Below, piece by piece: positions 1 through 8,747 of a stretch of 41,163 nt of DNA. Origin of the DNA: Thermoanaerobaculia bacterium (GTDB taxonomy: Bacteria; Acidobacteriota; Thermoanaerobaculia; Multivoradales; JAGPDF01); contig JAGOCP010000005.1 in assembly GCA_017998715.1 (NCBI GenBank), forward strand, positions 1 through 41,163. The letters run 5' to 3'. The first letter of the stretch is position 1. Each line of letters opens with the position of its first letter. The notes beneath the pieces are model-generated. The model did not search any database. It had not been told where the DNA came from and saw only the letters and a program-made list of their open reading frames with translations. The translations under genes and the position numbers were made by a program.

Positions 1-2
1 GT

Positions 3-767
3 CTCAACGCCGACGAAGTGGTGAATCTCTATCTCGTCGCCCTCGAAGAACGCAGCGAGAGCGGCCGGAAGCCGGAGCGCCCGAAGCCGACTCGTGGCGA
101 AAACGCTGGCGCAGCTCCGTCCTCGCTCGGCTATGGCCTGCTCCTCGGGCTCGCCGTCGTGCTTTTCGTCGGGGTTGCGGCGCTCCTTTCGTTCTTCGCC
201 GAGCGCCGCCGCGGAGCGCCGCCGGAATCCAAGCTGGTGGCGCCCGCGGCGATGGTCGCTCCGGCCGATGCCGGGGCGGCTCCTGCCGTGGCAGCACCAG
301 AAGCGGTCGAAGCGCTCGCCGCCGCACAGGCGCGTAGCGCTCCGCCGTTCGATCCTGGGGGCGTCGCAATGGCCCCCGCCGAGCTCCGACCGCCGGCTGC
401 GGAGGGCTCGAGCGCGGCCGGAGCGACCTCCTCCGAGCCCGTCTCTCCGGCCCCGTCCGGCCCATTCCGCGTGGTGCTCAACTTCACCCAGGACTGCTGG
501 ATGGAATCGGTCGTCGACGGCAACCGCCGGACCAGCGAGCTCAAGGCAGCTGGCGAGACGGTGCAGATCGAGGCCTTGCAGGCCGTCGTTCTCACGCTCG
601 GCAACTCGCGCGCCCTGACGGTCGAGGTCGACGGCGTGCCGTTCGCGCTGCCCGAGAACTCGACTCGAGTGGTGCGGGATCTGCGCATCGAGCGTCCTCG
701 CGCCGCTCTGCCGCAGGGCGCGACTCCGGCGCCTGCCGCCGCCAAACCTCCTTCGGTTCTGCGCTGA
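3..767 (+). CDS. RodZ-like protein, C-terminal part (5' truncated by window edge)
   Basis: The reading frame is open from the window edge, and its first visible residues (LNADEVVNLYLVALEE) resemble the end of a RodZ-type helix-turn-helix domain, so the real start lies outside. A charged, proline-rich linker follows, then one membrane helix at about codons 43-62, a long Ala/Pro-rich periplasmic linker, and a compact C-terminal domain (about codons 150-230) with the pattern FRVVLNFTQDCW...GNSRALTVEVDG. That pattern fits the DUF4115 domain of RodZ-like proteins. RodZ is an inner-membrane protein that links the MreB cytoskeleton to the wall-elongation machinery; many bacteria also carry RodZ-like proteins of unknown role. 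The stop is 5 bases before the next gene, which suggests an operon. Sure of the architecture, less sure that this is the functional RodZ. Confidence 0.75.
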   Translation, partial: LNADEVVNLYLVALEERSESGRKPERPKPTRGENAGAAPSSLGYGLLLGLAVVLFVGVAALLSFFAERRRGAPPESKLVAPAAMVAPADAGAAPAVAAPEAVEALAAAQARSAPPFDPGGVAMAPAELRPPAAEGSSAAGATSSEPVSPAPSGPFRVVLNFTQDCWMESVVDGNRRTSELKAAGETVQIEALQAVVLTLGNSRALTVEVDGVPFALPENSTRVVRDLRIERPRAALPQGATPAPAAAKPPSVLR

Positions 768-772
768 CGCCC

Positions 773-1789
773 ATGGCATCGACCCACCCGCTCGTCGAGC
801 AGGTCCGGTCCGGTGCCAGCCGCGAGCTGCAGCTGCTCGCCGCGCAGGGGATCCTGCCGCTCTCCGTGCAGGATCTCATTCCGCTGCAGGTCGAGCTTTC
901 CGGTTCGGACAGCCCCGAGATCTCGGGCTACGCCAAGTCCTCGCTCGAAGAGGTCGATCCGCGGCTCGTCGCGACCTTCGTCGAGACCGAGGCCGGCGAG
1001 GAAGTGCTGGAGTACTTCGCCCTCGGCGAGACGCACCCGATCATCCTCGAGGCGATCATGCGCCGCCGGGATGTGCCGCGCCATCTGCTGGTGGATCTCG
1101 CCGCGAGGCTCACGCCGGATCTGCAGGAGAGCCTGCTCCTGCGGCAGGACGCGATCATCGAAGAGCCGGAGATCCTGAGCTCTCTCGAGTCCAATCCCGA
1201 GCTCTCGGTCTACGCCCGGCGCCGGATCGGCGAGTACCGGGAACACCTTCTGCCGCGCGAGCGACCGGCGGAGCCGGCCGGCTATTCGGATCTGCAGCGG
1301 ATCGAGTTGGCCCCCGAGGAGATCGCCGCGATCGAAAAGGCCAAGGAACTGCCGGCGCTGGGCGAGCGCGACGAGCGGACGGGCCTTTCGGAGAGTCAGA
1401 TCCGGGTCCTGCCGGTACCGCTGAAGATCAAGCTCACGCGCGGCGCTTCGCGCACCCTGCGCGGCATCCTGATCAAGGACACGAACCAATCGGTAGCGCT
1501 CTCGGTGGTGAACAACGCGGCGATGACCGAGGACGAGATCGCCCAGGTCGCGGCCAGTCGCTCGGTCATCGACGAGGTGCTGACCGTCATCTCCCGTCGC
1601 CGGGAGTGGCTGTCGAAGTACAAGATCTGTCTCGCGCTGGCGAAGAACCCGCGAATTCCAGTCGGCGTGGCGGTTAAACTCCTGCCCAAGCTTTCGGTCC
1701 GCGACCTGCGGACAATGTCCAAGGATCGCAACGTTGCCGACGCCGTGCGCTCGTCGGCCGGGCGGTTGTATAGAATCAAGACCAAGTAA
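773..1789 (+). CDS. Conserved HEAT-like helical-repeat protein of unknown function
   Basis: This 338-residue soluble protein has no signal peptide or membrane segment. It is built of short amphipathic helix pairs with recurring 'NPELSVYARRRI', 'KNPRIPVGVAVKLLPKLSVRDL' and 'KDRNVADAVRSSA' patterns, like degenerate HEAT or leucine-rich-variant repeats. The middle (about residues 165-225) is a charged linker. I recognise no catalytic motif. It sits between a RodZ-like gene (5-base gap) and a J-domain/TPR gene (2-base gap), followed by a PP2C phosphatase, so a scaffold or adaptor role in that set is plausible but is only an inference. The ATG at 773 is the first start after the upstream stop. Confidence 0.7.
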   Translation: MASTHPLVEQVRSGASRELQLLAAQGILPLSVQDLIPLQVELSGSDSPEISGYAKSSLEEVDPRLVATFVETEAGEEVLEYFALGETHPIILEAIMRRRDVPRHLLVDLAARLTPDLQESLLLRQDAIIEEPEILSSLESNPELSVYARRRIGEYREHLLPRERPAEPAGYSDLQRIELAPEEIAAIEKAKELPALGERDERTGLSESQIRVLPVPLKIKLTRGASRTLRGILIKDTNQSVALSVVNNAAMTEDEIAQVAASRSVIDEVLTVISRRREWLSKYKICLALAKNPRIPVGVAVKLLPKLSVRDLRTMSKDRNVADAVRSSAGRLYRIKTK

Positions 1790-1791
1790 GC

Positions 1792-2439
1792 ATGGCCAAG
1801 GACTACTACGTCATTCTCGGTGCGGCGCGTAACGCCACCAGGGAGCAGATCCGGGATCGCTTTCGCCAGCTGGCTCGCGAAAGGCATCCGGACCGGTTCC
1901 AGGGGGCGGCGCGTCAACAGGCCGAGCTGGACTTCCAGGACATCACCGAAGCGTTCAACGTCCTGCTCGACGCCGACCGGCGGCGCCAGCACGATCTCGA
2001 GCTGGCGCGGCCGGAGGCCTCTTCGGCGGCCAGCGATGCCTCCCGGCTCGGCCGATTCCACATGGAAGCGGGAGTGCAGTTCTACCGCGATGGCAACTTC
2101 GCCCAGGCGTCCGACGCGTTCGAACGGGCGATCCAGGCGGAGCCCAGGAACCACCAGGGCTGGCATCACCTGGCGCAGGCGCTCTCCCATCAGCGCCGCC
2201 ATCTGGCCCGGGCCGTGGAAGCGATCGCCCGGGCCTGCGAGCTGCAGGCGATCAACCCCGCCTACCTCAAACTGGCGGGGAGGCTCCATGCCGAGGCGGG
2301 ATTGGTGGATCGGGCCGAGCACTATTACAATGAGGCCAGAACCTGGGGTGGTGAGGATCCGGTCGTCACCAAGGCGCTCGACGAGTTGCGCAAGGGCGAG
2401 AAGAAAGGCTGGAGCGGTCTTTTCGGAAAGGGCACCTGA
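1792..2439 (+). CDS. J-domain (DnaJ-like) protein with TPR repeats
   Basis: The N-terminus (about residues 4-70) is a J domain with the HPD tripeptide at residues 32-34, which stimulates the ATPase of DnaK-type Hsp70 chaperones. The Gly/Phe region and zinc-finger domain of true DnaJ are absent. Residues about 83-205 form tetratricopeptide-like helix pairs (GVQFYRDGNFAQASDAFERAI and AEHYYNEAR), which usually bind partner proteins. At 215 residues it is a class C J protein, likely recruiting DnaK to a specific client. It begins 2 bases after the HEAT-like gene, and its TGA overlaps the ATG of the PP2C gene (TGATG), so translation is probably coupled. Confidence 0.88.
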   Translation: MAKDYYVILGAARNATREQIRDRFRQLARERHPDRFQGAARQQAELDFQDITEAFNVLLDADRRRQHDLELARPEASSAASDASRLGRFHMEAGVQFYRDGNFAQASDAFERAIQAEPRNHQGWHHLAQALSHQRRHLARAVEAIARACELQAINPAYLKLAGRLHAEAGLVDRAEHYYNEARTWGGEDPVVTKALDELRKGEKKGWSGLFGKGT

Positions 2440-3245
2440 TGCTGCGCGCTAGGGCCTGCGGACTCTCCGATGTCGGAGTCCTCCGCAGCCACAACGAAGA
2501 CTGCTTCGAGATCGATCCCGTGCACCAGCTGTTCGTCGTCGCCGACGGCATGGGTGGACACAGCCACGGCGAGATTGCTTCGCGTATCGCCGTGCAGGCG
2601 ATCCGGGAGAGCATCGCGACCCATGGCGATGGCTCAGAGGAATCGCCCGGAGCCGGCCTGGTCGGCGTCGGCCGGCAGAGCGATCGCATCCGCAGGGCGA
2701 TCCGCATCGCCCATGATCGAGTGCTGAAGGCGATCCGCCAGGACGGCTCGCTGCACGGCATGGGCACCACCGTCGTCGGGATGGTGCTGGAGGGCGGCAT
2801 CATGGCCGTCGCCCACGTCGGAGACAGCCGCGCCTATCGCCTTCGCGACGGCCGATTCGAGCTCCTGACGCAGGACCACACCTGGGTGAACGAGCAGGTC
2901 GTCGCCGGCTTCCTCACCGAGGAGCAGGCACGCGTGCATCCGCTCAAGAACGTGGTCACGCGCGCGCTGGGCGGCGACAGCGAGGTCGAGGTCGACGTCC
3001 GCGAGTGGCCGGTCCAGGTGGGCGACCTTTTCCTGCTCTGCTCCGACGGTCTGACGACGATGCTCTCCGATCCGGAGATCCTCGAGCGCCTGCGGTCGAG
3101 CTCGCGGATGGAGGAGCTCTGCGGCCGGCTGGTCCGCGATGCCAACGCTCGCGGCGGATTCGACAACATCTCCGTCGTGCTGTTGCGCATCGAGTCGGAC
3201 GCCGACGTCGACAGCGACGAAGAGACCGCCGCTGGCGTCGACTGA
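2439..3245 (+). CDS. PP2C-family (PPM) serine/threonine protein phosphatase
   Basis: This 268-residue cytosolic protein is a single PPM phosphatase domain, close to the family's usual length. The conserved metal-binding motifs are present in order: HNED near residues 18-21, ADGMGG at 35-40, GDSRAYRL in the middle, a CSDGLT motif, and GGFDNISVV near the C-terminus. Such enzymes use two Mn or Mg ions to remove phosphate from Ser/Thr of proteins, often opposing Hanks-type kinases. No kinase gene is in the window, but one may lie upstream of the edge. Its ATG overlaps the TGA of the J-domain gene. The acidic last 12 residues are an unstructured tail. Confidence 0.93.
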   Translation: MLRARACGLSDVGVLRSHNEDCFEIDPVHQLFVVADGMGGHSHGEIASRIAVQAIRESIATHGDGSEESPGAGLVGVGRQSDRIRRAIRIAHDRVLKAIRQDGSLHGMGTTVVGMVLEGGIMAVAHVGDSRAYRLRDGRFELLTQDHTWVNEQVVAGFLTEEQARVHPLKNVVTRALGGDSEVEVDVREWPVQVGDLFLLCSDGLTTMLSDPEILERLRSSSRMEELCGRLVRDANARGGFDNISVVLLRIESDADVDSDEETAAGVD

Positions 3246-3254
3246 CCCGGGCGA

Positions 3255-4430
3255 CTACTCTCCGAAGCGGTAGCCCTTGCGTGCCGTGACCTTGAACTCA
3301 GGGTTGGCCAGGGTGACTTCGACCTTCTGAAATCCCCGCAACCCGGTCAGATGCTCGGCCCGGTAGCTCACCAGGTAGTAGCCACTCGTCTCTCTGGCGA
3401 CATCGGCGATCGGCGTCTTGAAGTGCAGGACGTTCGGATAGTAGCGACCGCCGGTGTCGTCCGAGATGTGGCTCATGGCGTTGGCGAACGGATGGTTCGC
3501 GCCGGTGTCGGTCAAGTCGAAGGTATAGACCGCGACGTTCGCGTCGTTCAGTGATTCCGACATCGGCTCGAAATAGCGCGGATCGGGCTCGTACTGGTAG
3601 AAGCGGTTCATCCGGCCGAAGCCCATGGTGAAGAGCAACAGGTTCTTCCTGCCGACGAGAGGGGCCGAGGCCTCGGCGACCAAAGTGAGCGCTTCGTAGA
3701 TCGTCCCGGTCTGCTCGCCCAGGGCCTCACCGGTGGGCAGCCCCGGTCCCAGCGCCGGGGCGCCCGGCGGGGGCGGTACCTGCCGCGACGGAAAGGCCTC
3801 GCGCGCCCCCCTGCCGGTCGTCGCAGCGAGAATGGCGCGCTCGATCGCTTCGAGGTCGCGCGAAAAGTCGAGAAAGACCTTCAGTCGGTTGTCGTAGCCC
3901 ACCACAGCCACCCAGTCGGTGGGCGCGAGCCCAGCGCGCAGCCACTCGACGGCGTCCTTGCCGGCGCGGATCTGGCGTTGCAGCAGGCCGGGGACGTCGA
4001 CGTTGTGGGATCGCTGGTCGTCGAAAAAGAAGACGAAGTAGTGCGGCGCGAGACCGGCGTTGTCCGCCGGGGCACTGGCGCCGGACGAGGCAGGCTCGGA
4101 GCCGGCGTAGCGTCGATTGCTGTAGAACGTCGCAGAAGTGACCTGAACCTTCTTGTCGTCCTCGCTGACCTCGAAATCCGCCGGTCCCAGCCCGAGGATC
4201 GGATTGCCCTTCTTGTCGGTCACCATCACGTCCAGCAGGACTTCGCTTACCAGGATCTCGGCGCCAAAGGGGGCGACCAGGAGTGGGGCTTCCTTCTGCA
4301 AGATCGGCTCTGCCGCCGGGGCCTGCCCCCGCACTGCGGGCGAGTGCCCGAATGCGAGGAGGGCGGCGACAAAAAAGCTCCAGTAAAGGGGGGTGTAGGT
4401 GCGTACCGTTCGCTTGGTCTCTCGAGGCAT
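3255..4430 (-). CDS. Secreted VWFA-related domain protein (acidobacterial type)
   Basis: The protein has 391 residues, beginning at MPRETK. The ATG at 4430 is preferred to an upstream GTG-type start because an AAAGGA ribosome site lies just before it and a signal peptide (basic start, hydrophobic core, cleavage near RGQA) follows directly. Next come an 'ILVSEVLLDVMVTDKKGNPILGL' segment and a von Willebrand A-like fold with the string FFFDDQRS where the classical DxSxS metal site would be. This matches my knowledge of TIGR03436, an expanded secreted family in Acidobacteriota. The function is unknown; adhesion or envelope protein binding is a guess. It lies 72 bases downstream of the FadJ-like gene on the same strand and converges with the PP2C gene. 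Confidence 0.85.
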   Translation of the reverse strand: MPRETKRTVRTYTPLYWSFFVAALLAFGHSPAVRGQAPAAEPILQKEAPLLVAPFGAEILVSEVLLDVMVTDKKGNPILGLGPADFEVSEDDKKVQVTSATFYSNRRYAGSEPASSGASAPADNAGLAPHYFVFFFDDQRSHNVDVPGLLQRQIRAGKDAVEWLRAGLAPTDWVAVVGYDNRLKVFLDFSRDLEAIERAILAATTGRGAREAFPSRQVPPPPGAPALGPGLPTGEALGEQTGTIYEALTLVAEASAPLVGRKNLLLFTMGFGRMNRFYQYEPDPRYFEPMSESLNDANVAVYTFDLTDTGANHPFANAMSHISDDTGGRYYPNVLHFKTPIADVARETSGYYLVSYRAEHLTGLRGFQKVEVTLANPEFKVTARKGYRFGE

Positions 4431-4502
4431 GGGTACTTTTTCCTTTACTGAAATACGGCGTTGCAGGAGCCACGGTTGCAGCGAGCGCGCACCGGACAAT
4501 GG

Positions 4503-6635
4503 CTAGGAAGGCGGACTCGAATAAAAGCCGCCGCGGGCGGCGAGCTTTCGCAGCGCGTCGCTTGGCGCGAGGCGCGGGCCGCGGGTCGCGGCGAGCGCCT
4601 CCAGTTGCTGGACGATGCTGTCGAGCCCTTCGCTATCGGCCCAGCGGCAAAGGCCGCCGCGGAATGGCGGGAAGCCGATACCGAAGACCAGCGCGAGGTC
4701 GAGCGGGCCCGGTCCTTCGACGATCTCCTCGGCAAGGCAGCGCGCCGCCTCGTTCACCATCGGCAGGATCAGGCGTTCGGCCGATGGCGGCGGCAGCTCG
4801 GCTTTCGGTGTGAGGTTCAGGATGGCGTAGATCGCCGGATCGACCTCCTGCTCGCGGCCGTCGCGGTAGCTATAGACCCCCTTGCCGGTCTTCGTGCCGA
4901 GTCGGCCTTTGTCCTCGGCGATACGGTCGATCCAGGCCGGAAAGTTCAACCGATCGGGGAAGGCGGCCTGGAGAACCTGGCCGACTTTGACCGAAACGTC
5001 GAGCCCGACCTCGTCGGCCAGGCGCAGCGGACCCATCGGCATCCCCCAGTCCACCAGGGCGCGATCGATCGCCTCGACCCGGTGCCCCTCGTCGAGCAGC
5101 CACATCGCCTCGGCCGAATAGAAGGCGAGCAGCCGGTTGACCAGGAAGCCCGGCCCATCGCGGACGACCACCGGGGTCTTCCCGAGCCGGCGGGCGAGAG
5201 CGGTGGCCGTGCGCACCGCGGTCTCGCCGGTCAGGCTGCCGGCGACCACTTCGACCAGCGGCATCTTGTCGACCGGATTGAAGAAATGCATGCCCACGAC
5301 GCGCTCGCGGCGCCCCGCGAGCTGGCCGATGTCGTCGATCGAGAGGGAAGAGGTGTTGCTGGCGAGAATCGCGGTCGGCGCGAGGCGGCGCGAGAGCTCG
5401 GCGAAGAGTTGCTGCTTCACGGCGAGATTCTCGACCACAGCCTCGAGCACGAAGTCGGAACTCTGAAGACCAGCCTCATTCAGCGTCGGCTGCAGAAGCG
5501 CCATCTTGCGTCGCATCTCCGCCGGCTGCAGGCGCCGTCGCCGGACCTGCTTTTCGAACAGCGCCGCGGCGTGCTGCAGGGCGGTCGTGATCGCGCCGGG
5601 GTGGATGTCCTTGACACGCACCGGCAGGCCGGCCTTGTCGGCCATCAGCTGGGCGATGCCGCCGCCCATTACGCCCGCGCCGAGGACCGCCGGGCGGCAG
5701 ACCGCGAGCGGTGCCGGGGTATCGGCGGGGCCGTCCTTCTTCGCCGCTTCCATGAGCCCGAACAGGTGGAGCAGGTTCTTGGCGGTGGGCGAGGTCGCGA
5801 GCTCGCCCACCGCCCGCGCCTCGGCGTCGAAGCCGGCCGCCGGCCCCTTTTCGAGGCCGATTCGCACCACCTCGATCGCTGCGAGCGGCGCCGGGTAGCG
5901 ACCGCGGGTGGCGTTCGCGGTCTTCTTGCGCGCCTGGTCGAGCACGAACCAGCGTCCGAGCGGTCCGTCGAGCAGCAGACGCTTCAGCCCTCCCGGCGGT
6001 CTTCGCCGGGGTCGCTTGCGCCCGATTTTGCCGCGGGCGAACTCCCGCACATGGTGAAGGAAGCCCGCGGCAGGGAAGAGCGCGTCCGCGAGGCCGAGCC
6101 GCAACGCCTGGCGCGCCGGAATCGCTTTGCCGGCGAGAATGATGTCGAGTGCCGCGACCAGACCGACCCGACGCGGCAGGCGCACGCAGCCCCCCCAGCC
6201 GGGCAGGATTCCGAGCTTGATCTCGGGCAGGCCGATGCGCAGGTCTTCGCGGTCGGAGACGACGATGTAGGTCGACGCGAGGGAGAGCTCGGTGCCGCCG
6301 CCGAGGCAGGTGCCGGAGACCGCCGAGACGGTGGGGAAGGGGAGGCGCTCCCAGGCCGAAAAGAGGCGATGGCCGTACCGCGAGCCGGCCTCGGCCTCCT
6401 CGGGATCGGTGACGGCGGCGATCTCCGCGACGTCGGCGCCGGCGATGAACATGCCAGGCTTGGCCGACAGCAGGACGAGACAACCGATGTCGTCCCTGCC
6501 CGCGAGCTCGGCGAGCAGCCGATCGAGCTCCGCGAGCGCTTCGCGGGTGAAGATATTCGCCTTCCTGTCGGGCAGATCGAAGGTCAGCGTGGCGAGGTGG
6601 TCTTCCCCGACCTCGAGGTGGAAGGCTCGCTCCAC
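4503..6635 (-). CDS. fadJ: Bifunctional enoyl-CoA hydratase / 3-hydroxyacyl-CoA dehydrogenase (FadJ/FadB type)
   Basis: At 710 residues this has the length and order of FadJ. The N-terminal crotonase domain (1-190) carries both catalytic glutamates (E116 in GGGTELSLAS and E138 in LPEIKLG) and the oxyanion loop around SGTCLGGG. The Rossmann domain begins with LGAGVMGGG at 318-326, and the dehydrogenase His is H450 in GMHFFNPV. Two C-terminal 3HCDH-type domains follow. It hydrates trans-2-enoyl-CoA and oxidises L-3-hydroxyacyl-CoA with NAD in beta-oxidation. The start is a GTG placed directly after the TAG of the acyl-CoA ligase with zero spacing, and a GGAGG lies 10 bases before it. No thiolase partner (fadI/fadA) is adjacent, so that step must be encoded elsewhere. 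Confidence 0.93.
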   Translation of the reverse strand: MERAFHLEVGEDHLATLTFDLPDRKANIFTREALAELDRLLAELAGRDDIGCLVLLSAKPGMFIAGADVAEIAAVTDPEEAEAGSRYGHRLFSAWERLPFPTVSAVSGTCLGGGTELSLASTYIVVSDREDLRIGLPEIKLGILPGWGGCVRLPRRVGLVAALDIILAGKAIPARQALRLGLADALFPAAGFLHHVREFARGKIGRKRPRRRPPGGLKRLLLDGPLGRWFVLDQARKKTANATRGRYPAPLAAIEVVRIGLEKGPAAGFDAEARAVGELATSPTAKNLLHLFGLMEAAKKDGPADTPAPLAVCRPAVLGAGVMGGGIAQLMADKAGLPVRVKDIHPGAITTALQHAAALFEKQVRRRRLQPAEMRRKMALLQPTLNEAGLQSSDFVLEAVVENLAVKQQLFAELSRRLAPTAILASNTSSLSIDDIGQLAGRRERVVGMHFFNPVDKMPLVEVVAGSLTGETAVRTATALARRLGKTPVVVRDGPGFLVNRLLAFYSAEAMWLLDEGHRVEAIDRALVDWGMPMGPLRLADEVGLDVSVKVGQVLQAAFPDRLNFPAWIDRIAEDKGRLGTKTGKGVYSYRDGREQEVDPAIYAILNLTPKAELPPPSAERLILPMVNEAARCLAEEIVEGPGPLDLALVFGIGFPPFRGGLCRWADSEGLDSIVQQLEALAATRGPRLAPSDALRKLAARGGFYSSPPS

Positions 6636-8420
6636 CTAGTGGGCGCCTCCAGCGTCTCCCGCGGCGTAAAGGCGGTCGAGAATCGCCTTGTACTTGACGT
6701 TGATCACGCGCCGCTTGACCTTCAGCGTCGGTGTGAGCTCACCGCCTTCGAGAGTGAACTCCGCCGGCAGGGTCTCCCACACCCGGATCTGCTCGTAGCG
6801 CGCCAGGTGCTCGTTCACGGCATCCACTTCGGTCTGGATGGTGGCGCGCAGGCGGGGATGCTGCAGGAGCTCGTCGATCGTGCCGCCGAGCTTCTCGCCC
6901 GCTGCCCAACCCTTGAGGACCTCGAAGTCCGGCACGATGAGCGCGGCCAGGTACTGCCGGCGGTCGCCGATCACCACCGCTTGCGAGATCCACCGGCTCG
7001 CTTTGAGCTGGTTCTCGATCGGTGCCGGCGCGATGTTCTTGCCGTAGGCGTTGACGATCAGCTCCTTCTTACGGTCGGTGATCACCAGAAAACCGCCGTC
7101 GTCGAGATGGCCGATGTCGCCGGTGTGGAACCAGCCCTCGCTGTCGATCGCCTCGGCGGTGGCCTCGGGCTTGCCGAAGTAGCCCCGCATCGTGTTCGGG
7201 CCGCGCGACAGAATCTCGCCGTCTTCGGCGATCTTCACTTCGATGCGTGGCATCGGGCGACCTACCGTGCCGAGCCGGGTGGCGCCGCGCGCATTCACCG
7301 AAATCACCGGCGAGGTCTCGGTCAGGCCGTACCCTTCGTAGATCGGGATGCCGGCTCCCCAGAAGAACTCGGCTACGTCGCGGCCCAGCGGCGCGCCGCC
7401 GGACATCGCGAAGACGAATCGCCCGCCCAGACGTTCGCGGACCTTCGAGAACACCAGCTTGTCGGCGATCTTCACCTTGAGGCCCGCGGGCGCGAATGCC
7501 AGGCGCTGCGGCAGCGCTTCGCGCCCGACGCCCAGGGCCCAGCGGAAGATCTTCGCCTTGAGGCCGCCGGCGGCGGTGGCGTTCTCGAGCACCCGCGCCA
7601 TGACTTTTTCGTAGACGCGCGGTACGGCGACGAAGACGTGCGGCTTGACCTCGAGCAGATTGGCCGCCACGGTCTGCACCGATTCGGCGTAGGCGATGGT
7701 GATGCCCTTGTAGAAGAAACAATAGTCCACGAGGCGCTCGAACGAGTGCGACAGCGGCAGGAAGGACAGGGCGGTGAAGCTGCCCTCGAGTCCCAGCACC
7801 TCGCAGCCGGTGACGGCGTTCGAAACCAGGTTGTCGTGCGTCAGCATGACTCCCTTCGGGTCGCCGGTCGTGCCGCTGGTGTAGATCAGGGTGGCGAGAT
7901 CCTCCGGTTTCGCCTGCGCGGCCATCCGCTCGAGCCAGGCCTGGTCGGCTGCGGCGCCCCGCGCCATGAAGGACTCCAGCGACTCGACGCCTTCCGGCGC
8001 CACGCCGCTCGCTTCGATCGCCACGATCCGCTCCACGGCGGGCATGTCGGCGCGCACCTCGAGCAGGCCCTCGAGCCGCTCCCGGCCCTGGACGAAGAGC
8101 ACCCGCGAGCCGCTGTCGCGGGCGACGTAGGCCGCGCCCTCGGGGAGGAGCGTGGGGTAGATCGGCACCAGCGCCGCGCCGATGCACAGGGTCGCGAAGT
8201 CGACCGCTGGCCAATGCGGCCCGTTTTCCGCCATCAGAGCCACGCGATCGCCCGGCCGGACGCCGCTGTCGACCAGGGCTTTGGCGATCTGCCGCACCTG
8301 GCGCACGAGCTCGGCAGTCGAAACGGCGACATAGCGCCCGTCGACCTTGTGCATCAGGCAGGCCTGCCTGTCGAAGCCCGCAGCGACCAGAAAGAGCTCG
8401 GAAAGTGTCCGGATTGCCAT
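6636..8420 (-). CDS. Long-chain fatty acid-CoA ligase (AMP-forming)
   Basis: This 594-residue enzyme belongs to the ANL superfamily. The nucleotide-binding loop LIYTSGTTGDPKG is at 178-190, followed by the YGLTETSP motif and the FHTGDIG...DRKKELI region near the hinge to the C-terminal lid, where the catalytic lysine usually sits. The length and the long lid suit the long-chain acyl-CoA synthetase (FadD/FAA) group. It activates fatty acids to acyl-CoA through an acyl-adenylate. The frame stays open upstream, but ATG 8420 is chosen because AAGGAG lies 8 bases before it and the conserved region begins right after. It is followed with no gap by the FadJ-like gene, so the pair feeds beta-oxidation. 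Confidence 0.92.
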   Translation of the reverse strand: MAIRTLSELFLVAAGFDRQACLMHKVDGRYVAVSTAELVRQVRQIAKALVDSGVRPGDRVALMAENGPHWPAVDFATLCIGAALVPIYPTLLPEGAAYVARDSGSRVLFVQGRERLEGLLEVRADMPAVERIVAIEASGVAPEGVESLESFMARGAAADQAWLERMAAQAKPEDLATLIYTSGTTGDPKGVMLTHDNLVSNAVTGCEVLGLEGSFTALSFLPLSHSFERLVDYCFFYKGITIAYAESVQTVAANLLEVKPHVFVAVPRVYEKVMARVLENATAAGGLKAKIFRWALGVGREALPQRLAFAPAGLKVKIADKLVFSKVRERLGGRFVFAMSGGAPLGRDVAEFFWGAGIPIYEGYGLTETSPVISVNARGATRLGTVGRPMPRIEVKIAEDGEILSRGPNTMRGYFGKPEATAEAIDSEGWFHTGDIGHLDDGGFLVITDRKKELIVNAYGKNIAPAPIENQLKASRWISQAVVIGDRRQYLAALIVPDFEVLKGWAAGEKLGGTIDELLQHPRLRATIQTEVDAVNEHLARYEQIRVWETLPAEFTLEGGELTPTLKVKRRVINVKYKAILDRLYAAGDAGGAH

Positions 8421-8468
8421 GATTTCGACTCCTTGGTGTGGCATTTGGAATTGTATCGGAGGTTCCGC

Positions 8469-8498
8469 TTGACCGTTCAGGCGTCGCGAAGGTATTCT
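8469..8498 (+). promoter_or_regulatory. Sigma-70-like promoter upstream of tRNA-Pro
   Basis: TTGACC at 8469-8474 and TATTCT at 8493-8498 are separated by 18 bases. Transcription would start near 8505, about 65 bases before the tRNA. It lies in the divergent gap between the acyl-CoA ligase and the tRNA. This is a by-eye match to the sigma-70 consensus. Confidence 0.5.
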
Positions 8499-8569
8499 CC
8501 CGTTCCTTCGCGGAGATCCTCCGCAATCCGTCGCGATCCCGAGGCGACGGCTGTCGCAGCGCCACAAAA

Positions 8570-8646
8570 CGGGGCGTAGCTCAGCTTGGTAGAGCGCACG
8601 GTTCGGGACCGTGAGGCCGGAGGTTCAAATCCTCTCGCCCCGACCA
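8570..8646 (+). tRNA. tRNA-Pro (anticodon CGG)
   Basis: A 77-base cloverleaf can be folded by hand. The acceptor stem CGGGGCG pairs with CGCCCCG (8636-8642). The D arm is GCTC...GAGC, the anticodon stem CACGG/CCGTG has loop TTCGGGA (anticodon CGG), and the T arm GGAGG-TTCAAAT-CCTCT has one G-U pair. The discriminator A and an encoded CCA end the gene at 8646. It reads proline codon CCG, which is frequent in this genome. Confidence 0.97.
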
Positions 8647-8747
8647 TTTCCCGCCGCAGTTTCCTGCCGCAGTTTCCCAGCCGGCAGGGTTTTCGCACCG
8701 CCTCCGCTGGTAGGATCCGGCCCATTCCCGGGGGCCGGAGAGTCGAT

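Noticed and set aside
4461-8579. 1372-codon open frame on the plus strand
   Set aside because: It is antisense to the FadJ-like and acyl-CoA ligase genes, whose frames keep all catalytic motifs. Long antisense frames are expected in G+C-rich coding DNA, and its composition is Arg/Asp/Glu/Ala-biased with no domain.
8647-8747. Direct repeat GCCGCAGTTTCC after the tRNA as a possible attachment site
   Set aside because: Only two adjacent copies, no second copy at a distance and no integrase nearby, so an integration site is not supported.
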